Source: Ruegeria atlantica
GTDB taxonomy: Bacteria > Pseudomonadota > Alphaproteobacteria > Rhodobacterales > Rhodobacteraceae
Direction: 5' to 3'
Length of the DNA: 64,000 nucleotides
Assembly: GCF_013032005.1 (NCBI RefSeq)
Contig: NZ_WQBE01000015.1
Span: forward strand, 1-64,000
Shown: one piece after another, positions 1-8,887 of the stretch
Layout of the letters: each line of letters starts with the position of its first letter
Position numbering within the stretch: the stretch's first letter is position 1
Notes under the pieces: generated by a model
Database searches by the model: none
What the model saw: the letters and a program-made list of their open reading frames with translations, nothing else
What the model was told of the DNA's origin: nothing
Program-made: the position numbers and the translations under genes

Positions 1-1
1 G

Positions 2-79
2 GCAACCCGCTACGACAGGTGCCCGAAGGTCTTCCTGTCAGCAATCGCCCTCGCAGCACTCGTTATCTATTGGCTATGA
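2..79 (+). pseudogene. C-terminal end of an IS5-family-type transposase (cut by window edge)
   Basis: Frame 2 is open from the window edge to a TGA at 77-79 and encodes 25 residues beginning ATRYDRCPKVF and ending in a hydrophobic stretch closing with IYWL. I recognise this ending, from memory of the family, as typical of IS5-group transposases of alphaproteobacteria (a TRYDK/RC..FLSAI tail). Immediately after the stop lies a candidate terminal inverted repeat. The rest of the element would be to the left, so it cannot be told whether the transposase is intact. Confidence 0.6.
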
Positions 80-92
80 GTCCTGACCCTAG
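78..92. repeat. Candidate right terminal inverted repeat of the IS5-like element
   Basis: The 15 bases GAGTCCTGACCCTAG overlap the transposase stop codon. IS5-family ends often carry GAGTC...GACCC-type inverted repeats close to the stop. The left end is outside the window, so the repeat cannot be confirmed by pairing. If it is the true end, the insertion lies only about 70 bases upstream of the AsmA-like gene. Confidence 0.45.
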
Positions 93-161
93 TTGCCAGA
101 AAGATTGGAGATTTCCGATTTGCGGTTAAACTGAATTATGAAAGCGACCACAGGGAAGCAA

Positions 162-2906
162 ATGAAGACTTGGCTGTTTAAGATACTTGGGCTCGTTGCG
201 CTACTCGCTTTTGCAGCAATCGCTTTTGTTTGGTTGCTACTTGCTGCGCCGTTGTTCTCAGATATGCGACGCAACCTTGTGGAAAAGGCTCTTTCGGAAC
301 AAATTGGGCAGCCGCTTCTGGTCAACGACGATGTGAGCGTCGCACTTGGTCGCATTACCCACATCTATGTCGGTGGCGTTGTAATCCCCAGCGAGACACT
401 GCCAGATACATCTCTTGCAGAATTAAAGCTCCTTGAAATGGAACTGGACGTTGCCGCCTTGGCCAACGGACGTCTGCAATTTGACAATCTTTTGGTGGAC
501 GGACTCCAGGCAAACTTTCTTACAGCCTCTGATGGCACAACAAGCTGGCGAAAACGCCGACCAATGCCAACGCCTCAAACCAACGGGTCGTTGGCAGAGG
601 ACAATCAAGACGCTGAGGCTGAAATCGAGACGTCCGAAGATGGTGGCAATGAAAGCAGTGGGATTCTTACCTTTCTCAGCGACAAGAACGTCAGTTTCAC
701 ATCCATCGGTTTGAACGTTGACGACCAGGTTTCAGGTTTTTCGTTTGTGTTTGATCTTCAGTCACTCGCCCTCGAACAAGCAGCTGATGAACAAAGGACA
801 AAGGTCTCGGGGACAGGCTCCGTCAACGGTCAAGGTTTCGAAATCGAGGGCGACTATCCCCATGACGCGCCGTTTACGACGCGGGCGAACTTTGGAGAAA
901 TGACTGTCCGCTACGATGGCGAGCCATTCGCGGAAGACGAAGGTGGCGGTTACCGGGCTGTCCTGGAGATGGATACCGGTGAATTCGGCGACTTTCTCGA
1001 TGTCATGGGGTTGGAACGAGTTCTGGAAGGTAATGGCCAGTTGCAAGCTGAACTTGTGTCTCAGGACGTCCTAACAATCGAAACATTTACAACAACCGTA
1101 AGCCTTGAAGATGGACAAAAACTCGAAGCTGAAGGTTCTGTTGATGATCTCTATACAGCTCAAGGTGTCGATCTGCTTTTCAATGCGCGACTTCACCCAG
1201 AGGGACAACCGCCCCAAGCGGCAGAGAGTATTCAAGATCTTAAGTTTACAGGCTTTGAAATGCATATGGTCGGATCCCTCGCCTCTTTCGAATTTGAGAA
1301 GCTACTGTTCGAAACCAACGCCTTTGACCAAGGGTTGGACGTGATCGGCCCAGCCTCTATCGAGAGCATTCGCCGCATGCCGGACGGCCGCCTCGCGATG
1401 TTGGGCATTACCTTGCAAGCTGGCCCAATCGAGGAGCCGGTTCTGAAAGCCGAAGGCGAAATACTCGACCTGCTTCAGCTTCAGGACGTAACTTTCGATG
1501 GTGTGCTCAACGGACGTGCTAAGTTGATTTTGCCGAACCTAGATGAGGGTTACGTTGATCAGTTCGGCGGCATCAAAGCCGATTTCAACATAACCAATGC
1601 GGGTGGGCCAGTTTCTCTCAACAGGTTTAACGCAACCACCTACGGCACCGATCTTTGGGCGCTGGATCTTGCACTATCTGTCAACGAGCTCAAAGGGCTA
1701 GCCGGTCTCGACTTCGACGTGGAACTGCATGTCGACAATGGCGCCCAGTTTTTGACTGCGCTCAACCTGCAACCTATCGAAATTGGCGAACTCGGCATTG
1801 ATGCTGAAACCTCTAGGCAGGGCGAAGATTTTGATGCCGCAATCGAGTTCGAGGCCGGGTCTTCGCATCTTCTAGCCGCTTTGGATGCAAAGTTCCCCGA
1901 AGGTGCACCCATCCTCCGTGGCAACGTTACGAGCGAGAGACTCGATCTTAACGACCTGAAGAACCTGACTGCCGTACTGGACCAACTGAAAAGCCTGGTA
2001 GGCGAGGCCTCAAAAGAACCTGAAGCTGAAATTCAGCCTTTGGTTTTGCCGAAGGAGACAGATGTTCAGCCCTTGGTTTTACCTAAGGAGAATGGGAAAC
2101 CTGCCGATCTTCTGGATGTGCAACGTGTACTGAAAGAGGCTGATGTCGAGGTGCAGATCGACTTCAATGAGATTGTAGGCCAGCAAGGCGTAACTTCTGT
2201 TTCAAGCCAATTGTCTGCAAAAGACGGAACCATAGATTTTGGTCCTCTTCAAATGGCCTATGGCGGCGGAAACTTCAGCCTGCGGGCGGGCATGGACCTG
2301 ATTGATTCACCCGATTGGCTTTCCTTGTCGGGATCGACCTCAGGATGGGAATTCGGTGAAATCCTTGATGAATTGGGAATTGGCATTGATGCCTATGGAC
2401 GTTTGAGCGGTGAGTTCAACGTTTCTGGCAGTACCACCTCGGGCAAGGCCTTCGTCAACTCCATGCGCGGCAATGCGTCTTTGTCGATGTCCCAGGGCTA
2501 CATCAGCACCAGCTTATTGGAGTTGGCGGGGCTGGGAATCTTCCCGTGGCTGTTTTCAGAAGAGTTCAGACAAGGTTACACCGATATCACTTGCGTGGTA
2601 GCTCCGGTTGAAATTCAGGCCGGGCGGGTCAGTTCAAACTCCACCGTCATTGAAACAGGGTCGGTTCAGTTGGTGGCCAGGGGACAAGTGGACTGGCTGA
2701 ACGATAGCATTGCGATCAGGGCGGAGCCGCGGCGCGTTGGCAAACCCCTATCCCGAAGCGCTTGGCCTTTTGATGTGTCGGGCCAGCTTTCGTCGCCAAA
2801 GTTCAAGTTGGATGTGGGCGGATCCAGAAACAAGGCTCCAGAGGGCGCCGATGCTATGCCTGTCGACAGGCAACCCTGTGTGCCTGATATCAATCAATTG
2901 CAGTGA
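162..2906 (+). CDS. AsmA-family protein
   Basis: A 914-residue protein with a single N-terminal membrane segment (about residues 5-29, WLFKILGLVALLAFAAIAF) followed by a long beta-rich region and no catalytic signature. The C-terminal 250 residues carry the AsmA-type pattern (GRLSGEFNVSGS, then G.....L...GQVDW and later GQLSSPKF). Family members are inner-membrane proteins reaching into the periplasm, linked to outer-membrane assembly and lipid transport. The ATG at 162 is preferred to the one at 138 because AGGGAAG precedes it at good spacing. An acidic Glu-rich linker (about residues 150-170) and a tandem IQPLVLPKE/VQPLVLPKE repeat (about residues 625-645) look like flexible connectors. It stands alone, just right of the IS end. 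Confidence 0.8.
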   Translation: MKTWLFKILGLVALLAFAAIAFVWLLLAAPLFSDMRRNLVEKALSEQIGQPLLVNDDVSVALGRITHIYVGGVVIPSETLPDTSLAELKLLEMELDVAALANGRLQFDNLLVDGLQANFLTASDGTTSWRKRRPMPTPQTNGSLAEDNQDAEAEIETSEDGGNESSGILTFLSDKNVSFTSIGLNVDDQVSGFSFVFDLQSLALEQAADEQRTKVSGTGSVNGQGFEIEGDYPHDAPFTTRANFGEMTVRYDGEPFAEDEGGGYRAVLEMDTGEFGDFLDVMGLERVLEGNGQLQAELVSQDVLTIETFTTTVSLEDGQKLEAEGSVDDLYTAQGVDLLFNARLHPEGQPPQAAESIQDLKFTGFEMHMVGSLASFEFEKLLFETNAFDQGLDVIGPASIESIRRMPDGRLAMLGITLQAGPIEEPVLKAEGEILDLLQLQDVTFDGVLNGRAKLILPNLDEGYVDQFGGIKADFNITNAGGPVSLNRFNATTYGTDLWALDLALSVNELKGLAGLDFDVELHVDNGAQFLTALNLQPIEIGELGIDAETSRQGEDFDAAIEFEAGSSHLLAALDAKFPEGAPILRGNVTSERLDLNDLKNLTAVLDQLKSLVGEASKEPEAEIQPLVLPKETDVQPLVLPKENGKPADLLDVQRVLKEADVEVQIDFNEIVGQQGVTSVSSQLSAKDGTIDFGPLQMAYGGGNFSLRAGMDLIDSPDWLSLSGSTSGWEFGEILDELGIGIDAYGRLSGEFNVSGSTTSGKAFVNSMRGNASLSMSQGYISTSLLELAGLGIFPWLFSEEFRQGYTDITCVVAPVEIQAGRVSSNSTVIETGSVQLVARGQVDWLNDSIAIRAEPRRVGKPLSRSAWPFDVSGQLSSPKFKLDVGGSRNKAPEGADAMPVDRQPCVPDINQLQ

Positions 2907-2917
2907 TCTGACGCGAC

Positions 2918-3418
2918 CTAGTTCTTCAGTGGTTCCGGCTGCTCCGCCTGACACGCCAGAACGGCCTCAATGGCTTTTGCGGATCCGCTTAAGTCGAGTT
3001 CGACTTCGGCTCCGCTTTCGCCAATGATTGTAACGCTTTGGCGTTTTCCAAACTCGGTTACAAATGCCGGATTGTCAAAAAATGCGTAGCCACCGGGCAC
3101 GCCATTCTTGTAGACACCTACAGCCTCACCTTCGAACTGCGCATCACCAAAATCAAATCTTACTATGCCTGTCGCACCGTCCTCGACTTGAACCCAGGCC
3201 GGATTGTAGGCGGCAAAAAAGCCGCCAGCCTGGTTTGGTGCAGCGCCAATTTCTACTGTCATATCGTCTTCAAAGGCTCTCCACGCGAGACAACCGTTGC
3301 CTTTTTCTGGATCGACGAGAATTGCCCAGTCGCCGGACTCACCCCACTGTTCCATCCCGGCTGCGTGGACAAACCCAGGCAGAAGCACTGCAGTTGCGGA
3401 AAGTACCCACTTGATCAT
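2918..3418 (-). CDS. Secreted protein of unknown function
   Basis: A 166-residue protein with a Sec signal peptide (MIKWVLSATAVLLPGFVHAA, cleavage near residue 20). The mature part is rich in Trp, Gly and acidic residues, and two Cys remain (NGCLAW and LACQAE) that could form a disulfide. Its small size, export signal and K/RQSV.I....GAEVELDLSGS ending recall invasion-associated-locus-B-like periplasmic proteins, but I cannot assign a family. GAGGCTCC precedes the ATG. It converges on the AsmA-like gene, the two stops being 11 bases apart. Confidence 0.65.
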   Translation of the reverse strand: MIKWVLSATAVLLPGFVHAAGMEQWGESGDWAILVDPEKGNGCLAWRAFEDDMTVEIGAAPNQAGGFFAAYNPAWVQVEDGATGIVRFDFGDAQFEGEAVGVYKNGVPGGYAFFDNPAFVTEFGKRQSVTIIGESGAEVELDLSGSAKAIEAVLACQAEQPEPLKN

Positions 3419-3552
3419 CCGGAGCCTCGCTGAGTTCTGAAGATTTCTTGTTTGATTCTAATCATTGCTCAATGTCAATCAATCCAAGCCAATCCAATCC
3501 GACGACGGCGGTATTGCGTTTTTGAAGTTTCACAGATGCCCCTGACGAGTTG

Positions 3553-5166
3553 TTAGTCAGATATGTGAGCAAGCTCACCATCCCAATCAGCTGAAGGTAT
3601 TTTGGGTTCCGGCGGATCAGCGATGTAAGACGGAGTCATTATTTGAGTTTCGTTTTCATTAAAAACATCGACAATGTTCTCGCGAAGATCCGACAAGATT
3701 TTTGGCAAACTCGATCCACGAGAAGTGTACGCGTTGATTTCATAGTTGATCGCGTAATCTGCCAACTGGGTCCAAAGCACAAATGGCTCCGGGCTCTTTC
3801 TCAGCCCTTGCGTTCGGTGTGCCGCCTCAATCAGCATCGCTTTGATTTTCTTGGGAGGCTCCTCGTAGCCAATCCCCACCGTCGTGTGCACCAATAGCCC
3901 CCGACCATCCACTTTGCGAGAGTAGTTCACAACTTCGGAATTGAGCAGCTGGGCATTTGGAATGCTGATCATCTCGTTTTTGATCGATTTGATGAGTGTT
4001 TCCATCAGTTTGATCTCTGTTACGTCGCCTATCTTGTCACCGACCTGAATTCGATCACCCACATTAGTGCTGCGTCTGTAGATGACAAACAGACCGGCCA
4101 TCATATTTGAAACAACTGTGTTGGATCCCAGCGAAACCATGATGCCGGCAAGAATAGTCAAACCTTGGAAGGCGCGAGAGTCGGAACCAGGAATGTAAGG
4201 GTATGCAAACACCAACGCGATAACGATGAACAAAGCCCTGCACAGCATTTTTGTTGGTGCAATCCAATGATCCTCGAAGTCCTTTAGCTCAAAGGCTCCG
4301 CTCTCAATGTTTTCGAAGAAAAGATCGAGGCCTCGAATTCCCAGCCGAGTCACAGCGGCTATAATCGCAAGCATGATCAGATTGGGAATGTACCCGACAA
4401 TGGCCAAAACAACAGTGACCAGCGGTTCACTGACATATTTCAACAGGATTTGGGCTATGCCCTGTGTTTCCGCGAAAGAAAGCAGAACTAAGGAAAGGTA
4501 GTAATAGAAGAAAAAGAGGAAGAAGACCCACATCAAAACGTGGAATGCGTAAACGATGATGGAGGCAATAGCCTTGCTTCTTAGAATCGATTTTGTGGCT
4601 TCCTCAAAACCTTCTGCTCTCTTTTCCAAGTTGCTTCTGATGTAGTCCAACAGCTTTCGTCGTTTGGCGAAGAACGCATATGAAACCAGAGCAAAAATGA
4701 CTGTCCATGCAACGGCAGCAATTGCACTGTCGACAAGGCCCTCGTTGGATCGCGCTTCACGATATTGCAGGATCGCGGTTTCAATTGCCGCGGCTTGTAG
4801 TGCGGCCAAACTCTCGACGTCCATCTGTTCATATTCGGCATCCGCTTGGGTCGTCGTTGTAATCATCTGGCCATCGGCTCTAATGAGTTTCCCGAACTCA
4901 GAGTCCATGATTTCAACATTTATGCTCGAACTCTGAGAAGCGTCGCCAACCTCAGAAAGGCGCTCAGCAACCTTGTCGGCCCGCTCAGTTGCAGGAAGGG
5001 CACTCGAACCACGAACGACGAACAGTTCCTCCCCATCTACAATCACTGGAGCAACAAATTCAGAATCTTCTCTTTCTTCAGTCGGAACAAGCGGTTCTTC
5101 TGACTGGGCGAACGCGACACTGCTGGCAAACAAAACAGTCGTGAACCAAACTACAAAAGCTCTCAT
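3553..5166 (-). CDS. Mechanosensitive ion channel, MscS family (second of pair)
   Basis: A 537-residue protein with a signal peptide (residues 1-20), a periplasmic N-terminal region of about 120 residues, four or five membrane segments between about residues 145 and 330, and a MscS beta domain carrying GDRIQVGDKIGDVTEI and the ISIPNAQLLNSEVVNYSR motif. MscS channels gate under membrane tension and release solutes during hypo-osmotic shock. Its start overlaps the stop of the upstream MscS gene by 4 nt (ATGA), so the two are translationally coupled. Compared with E. coli MscS (286 aa) it has a large extra periplasmic module. Confidence 0.88.
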   Translation of the reverse strand: MRAFVVWFTTVLFASSVAFAQSEEPLVPTEEREDSEFVAPVIVDGEELFVVRGSSALPATERADKVAERLSEVGDASQSSSINVEIMDSEFGKLIRADGQMITTTTQADAEYEQMDVESLAALQAAAIETAILQYREARSNEGLVDSAIAAVAWTVIFALVSYAFFAKRRKLLDYIRSNLEKRAEGFEEATKSILRSKAIASIIVYAFHVLMWVFFLFFFYYYLSLVLLSFAETQGIAQILLKYVSEPLVTVVLAIVGYIPNLIMLAIIAAVTRLGIRGLDLFFENIESGAFELKDFEDHWIAPTKMLCRALFIVIALVFAYPYIPGSDSRAFQGLTILAGIMVSLGSNTVVSNMMAGLFVIYRRSTNVGDRIQVGDKIGDVTEIKLMETLIKSIKNEMISIPNAQLLNSEVVNYSRKVDGRGLLVHTTVGIGYEEPPKKIKAMLIEAAHRTQGLRKSPEPFVLWTQLADYAINYEINAYTSRGSSLPKILSDLRENIVDVFNENETQIMTPSYIADPPEPKIPSADWDGELAHISD

Positions 5167-6485
5167 GACTTTGCTCCCTCTACGGGTATCAGGTGAACAT
5201 CGCGCTGTGGGAAAGGTATCGAAATCCCCTCTATGTCAAACCGCTCCTTTGCTTGCCCTGTCAGGTCCCAATAGACGGTCCAGTAATCGTCAGATTTGGA
5301 CCACGGGCGACAGAAGATATTGACAGAGTTGTCTCCCAGCTCGCCGACGAAAACCTCGGGCTCGGGTGTCTTCAAACAGAGCTCGTGTTTTGAAACCAGT
5401 TCTTTGAGAACATCGATTGCTTGCGCCGCGTTGTCTGTATAAGCGATGCCAAAAACCAGATCGACCCGGCGTTCTTCCGAGGCGCTGACGTTGGTAATCA
5501 CGTCTCCCCAGATCTTACTGTTCGGGACGATAATGATTTGGTTGTCGAACGTACGAATTTTGGTTGAAACCACAGACATCTCATCCACAAAGCCGGATGA
5601 TCCTCCGACTTGAATGTAGTCACCGGTATCAAATGGCTTCAAAACCATGATCATCAGACCACTCGCAAGATTGCCTAGGGTTTCCTGAAGCGCGAAGCCC
5701 AGGATGAAAGACAAGCCACCAAGAACGGCAAAAAGCGGAGTGACGTTCACTCCAAATAAGGCCAAGACGACGAGTATCCCAAGTACGAACACAGCCCAGA
5801 ATACTGCTGTGGCGATGAATCTCTTCAGCATCCTCGAAATAGTCGGAATTTTTTCTAAACCGCGTTCGGTGACGCGGCGCACCATTCGGGCGACAAACAT
5901 CATGGCCCACACGGCTAGCAAAACACCCAAAATAGCCATCAAAAGGCCCACGCCCCCTTCCCAGGAGAACAACCAGGCCCAAGCATTTTGAATTAGTGTC
6001 TGAAAGTCAGTTGTTTTGAGCGCCCCTGCCTTTAATGCAAGGATGTAGTCGGAATGGGGTTGCAGGTCTTCTGCCTTGGCCCCTTTCAGTGTCCACGCCT
6101 CAAGCACCAACCGATAGTTGTTCAAAAGCGCCGATCCTGAGTCACTTAGGGACGCCAATTGTGACCGGAGGTCGTTTTCTTGCTCCCCACTTGCTGTCCG
6201 AAGACCGAGATTAATCTGGGCGACCTCTTCGAGTTGCGAGCGCACAATACCTTGCCAAGTGCCTGCGACCTCGGAAAGCTCATCTGCTGTCAACGGAACA
6301 AGCAGGATCTCCAAATCTTCGCCCGAAATGGATGTATCAACAACCTCATCAAGAAGTTCGTCTTGCTCTACTTCGACAGCTTCCTGCGTATCCGTCGTTT
6401 CTTGGGCGTTGGCAGAAAAAGCGCCTGTGAGGGTCACCATGCAAAGAATTAGCCAAATTGGCCCGATATTGAATAGTCGTCTCAT
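5163..6485 (-). CDS. Mechanosensitive ion channel, MscS family (first of pair)
   Basis: A 440-residue protein: signal peptide (about residues 1-27), acidic periplasmic region, membrane helices at about residues 175-200 and 220-245, then the pore-lining helix and beta domain (GFALQETLGNLASGLMIMVLKPFDTGDYIQVGG, quoted in part: FALQETLGNLASG). The Gly/Ala-rich helix followed by KPF..GD.I is the MscS signature, and IIIVPNSKIWGDVITN matches the conserved VPN.....I.N. AGGGGGAC precedes the start. It is the first gene of a two-gene channel operon. Both paralogues have large N-terminal extensions, so they may form one heteromeric channel or two tension thresholds. Confidence 0.9.
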   Translation of the reverse strand: MRRLFNIGPIWLILCMVTLTGAFSANAQETTDTQEAVEVEQDELLDEVVDTSISGEDLEILLVPLTADELSEVAGTWQGIVRSQLEEVAQINLGLRTASGEQENDLRSQLASLSDSGSALLNNYRLVLEAWTLKGAKAEDLQPHSDYILALKAGALKTTDFQTLIQNAWAWLFSWEGGVGLLMAILGVLLAVWAMMFVARMVRRVTERGLEKIPTISRMLKRFIATAVFWAVFVLGILVVLALFGVNVTPLFAVLGGLSFILGFALQETLGNLASGLMIMVLKPFDTGDYIQVGGSSGFVDEMSVVSTKIRTFDNQIIIVPNSKIWGDVITNVSASEERRVDLVFGIAYTDNAAQAIDVLKELVSKHELCLKTPEPEVFVGELGDNSVNIFCRPWSKSDDYWTVYWDLTGQAKERFDIEGISIPFPQRDVHLIPVEGAKS

Positions 6486-6733
6486 TTATCCGTCCCCCTC
6501 TTTAATCGCTAAGGAGAACATACAGGGGTGCCATGAATCCACTTTTATATTCAAAATCGAATATTCTGTTGTGACAAATACCGTCTGAAAAAACAGCTTC
6601 ACATCCACTTGGTTCGGAAGGATGGTTGTTCAAAAAAGCGGACTACCAATTCATTGCAAATCGTTGATTGTCTTTGCCCCCTAAAATTGGGCCACTACTT
6701 TGGCGGCTGCCGTAGAAAGATAAGTGACTGGGC

Positions 6734-7246
6734 CTACGTCCCAGCCGCCAGGTCTTCCAACGACCCACCATCACGCAGAAAGTCGCTCCAGATCCACGCC
6801 ATGCGATCCACAAACCACATCTTGCCGCCCGAGATCACAACAATGCCAAGGAATGTGGCTCCTAAGTCGTACGCCCAAAGACCGTATGCAAACGGCAGCA
6901 AACCCAATCCGCTGACATAGGCAAGTGCTTTGGCCATTCTAATATGATGAGCTGCAATCTTGTCTTGGTATCGCAGCCAGACACGCTCGCCCAATACACC
7001 TTGGGCTGACCAGCTTTCGAAGGTCTTGGGTCGGGAGAACGCACGCGGATTGATCCAGACCCAGACCAAAACCACGCCGACGGCAACCCATGCCCAACCA
7101 CCAATCCACGCCCGACTCCAGATCGCCAGCGCCAAAAGGGGCAGCGGTGTCAGCACGCGGGTCCAGACCGACCAAGGGTTTGTATGCCGCAACCAAACTT
7201 CGTCTTTCATGCCCATGAGGCGTTCGGAAAGTCGAACTATGTCCAT
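6734..7246 (-). CDS. DUF6653-type membrane protein
   Basis: A 170-residue protein beginning with an ERLMGMKDEVWLRHTNPWSVWTR segment (quoted in part) that I recognise as the DUF6653 signature: a short Met/Trp-rich helix, HxNPWSVWTR, then hydrophobic segments at about residues 34-63 and 108-140. PRAFSRPKTFESW and GERVWL are also family-like. Function is unknown; members are predicted inner-membrane proteins. It is a single gene between the MscS pair and a divergent methyltransferase. Confidence 0.7.
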   Translation of the reverse strand: MDIVRLSERLMGMKDEVWLRHTNPWSVWTRVLTPLPLLALAIWSRAWIGGWAWVAVGVVLVWVWINPRAFSRPKTFESWSAQGVLGERVWLRYQDKIAAHHIRMAKALAYVSGLGLLPFAYGLWAYDLGATFLGIVVISGGKMWFVDRMAWIWSDFLRDGGSLEDLAAGT

Positions 7247-7460
7247 CGGGTCACTCCAGAAACTGCAAACCCATTATTGAGATTGAATACATCCACTACG
7301 GATCACAACCGCTTTCAAGTCTCGTGCTTTAATAAAGATCAGGCACTCGCGATTACATGGCGAGTATCCGGATCGATCCTGACAAGGCTTGAAAAACATA
7401 TCTGGCCCGAACCTTGCTTGAGTGTATCCTTGCCACATTTTGGAGCTTTGGGGGGCTGAA

Positions 7461-8291
7461 GTGACTGATACAGCGGACTTTGAGAAAATGGAACGCCGAG
7501 GGTGGGCGGATCCGTCTATTGCTAAAGGGTATGCCGACGGCTTTGAAATGGCGACGCGCCTGGTTGCCAGAAAGCTTGCAGACGAAGTCGCTGCCGGGCC
7601 GAATTGCAAAGCGCTTGATCTGTGCACCGGACACGGTGTCGTGGCAGCAGAACTCGTGGCCCGCGGCTCGGATGTAACGGGCTTGGATTTCTCTGAACCG
7701 ATGATTGAGCTTGCCCAATCAGCTGTTCCAACGGCGCGGTTCGTTCAGGGTGATGCAATGGCAATGGAGTTTCCAGATCACAGCTTTAATGCGGTCACAA
7801 TCGGGTTCGGCGTCCCACATTTTCCAGACCCCGAACGCGGTCTGAGAGAAGTAAACAGAGTGCTGAAACCGGGCGGTAGAGTTGCCTTCTCGATTTGGCG
7901 TGGCAAAGGATCAGATGGCGCGTTTGGCTGGCTGTTCGATGCTGTTGAACGCCTGGCCGACCCATCCATCTCTCTGCCTGCGGGCCCGGATGCGCACATG
8001 CTCGTAGACAGTGGAATTGCCAAACCAATGGTCGAAAATGCAGGTTTCCGCAATGTGCGGCTTATCGATGTTGCAAGCGAATTGTGCGTTTCAGATCCTA
8101 AGATGCTTTTTGATGTTTTTGATGGTGGTGCAGTGCGTGCGGCATCGCTCCTCAAGCGTCAGCCGAAAGAACGGCGTGATGCAATTCGTGCGGATTTGGC
8201 AACGCGCGTTCAGGCGGAAGTAAACAAAGACATTCGAGGTTACTTTGTGCCTGCCCCTTCAGTTGTTATCACTGCTTCGTCCCAAGCCTGA
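7461..8291 (+). CDS. Class I SAM-dependent methyltransferase
   Basis: A 276-residue Rossmann-fold methyltransferase. The SAM-binding motif I is ALDLCTGHGVVAAELVARG, followed by VTGLDFSEPMIELA (acidic residue binding the ribose), a VQGDAMAMEFPDHSFNAVT segment (quoted in part: FPDHSFNAV) and LREVNRVLKPGGRVAFS. This is the UbiE/COQ5-like pattern, but the substrate cannot be read from sequence. The GTG at 7461 follows a G-rich run (TTGGGGGG) and is preferred to the ATG at 7422, whose extra 13 residues are not methyltransferase-like. Its last 52 bases overlap the convergent GFA gene. Confidence 0.75.
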   Translation: MTDTADFEKMERRGWADPSIAKGYADGFEMATRLVARKLADEVAAGPNCKALDLCTGHGVVAAELVARGSDVTGLDFSEPMIELAQSAVPTARFVQGDAMAMEFPDHSFNAVTIGFGVPHFPDPERGLREVNRVLKPGGRVAFSIWRGKGSDGAFGWLFDAVERLADPSISLPAGPDAHMLVDSGIAKPMVENAGFRNVRLIDVASELCVSDPKMLFDVFDGGAVRAASLLKRQPKERRDAIRADLATRVQAEVNKDIRGYFVPAPSVVITASSQA

Positions 8292-8644
8292 GCTGCTTCG
8301 CTGTAGATCGATTTCGCCGGATGATACTTGGAGGGATCGTCCATTGATGCCGCATGGACGTAGATGCAGTCACTCATCCGTTCACTTCTACGGATCAGCG
8401 GTGAGCCGCAGTTCGGGCAAAACCCGCTAAAGGTCGACAACCCTGATCCTCCTGCCATTTCAAATGTTTTGAGCGCATCACCAATCGAAACAGATTTGGC
8501 CACAAGTGGCACCATCTCTGAATGTCCCGAGCCGGTGAGCTGCTGGCAATCTCGGCAGTGACATCGAAACATCGGAAGGTCAGAGCGAATTCCAGAATAT
8601 CGCACCAGCCCACATTTGCAGCCGCCTTCGATCTTATCACTCAT
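8240..8644 (-). CDS. GFA-family (glutathione-dependent formaldehyde-activating-like) zinc protein
   Basis: A 134-residue protein with the Mss4-like GFA fold: EGGCKCGLVRY (C.C), CHCRDCQQLTGS (C.C..C) and GFCPNCGSPL (C..C) supply the Zn-binding cysteines. The name comes from Paracoccus Gfa, but most relatives have no proven activity. GGAGGAGAAGAC directly before the ATG is a strong ribosome-binding site. The 3' end runs 52 bases into the convergent methyltransferase gene. A second GFA paralogue lies at 11512-11991. Confidence 0.85.
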   Translation of the reverse strand: MSDKIEGGCKCGLVRYSGIRSDLPMFRCHCRDCQQLTGSGHSEMVPLVAKSVSIGDALKTFEMAGGSGLSTFSGFCPNCGSPLIRRSERMSDCIYVHAASMDDPSKYHPAKSIYSEAAQAWDEAVITTEGAGTK

Positions 8645-8887
8645 GTCTTCTCCTCCACCTAGAAAGGATAGAACGGCCAGTCCTTTGTGTCAGCTTGAAC
8701 CTGTCGCTCCGAGGTAACGAGGACCGGCTATAGGTTAGAACGGTACAGCCACGCTTGTTCAGAATCTCCGGCGGTTCGCGCCTAAATATGCCTAGCCGAT
8801 ACCGCAAATTCAGAAAGCGTCCGAACGGACAAGTAAACGCCTCGGTTTTGCAGAAGATCTGATCATTGTTATTGTGGCTGCGGAGTA

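Noticed and set aside
8700..8887. Possible SAM/SAH riboswitch upstream of the homocysteine methyltransferase
   Set aside because: I could not build the conserved SAM-II or SAH helices; only a short GAGGTAACGAGG repeat was seen.
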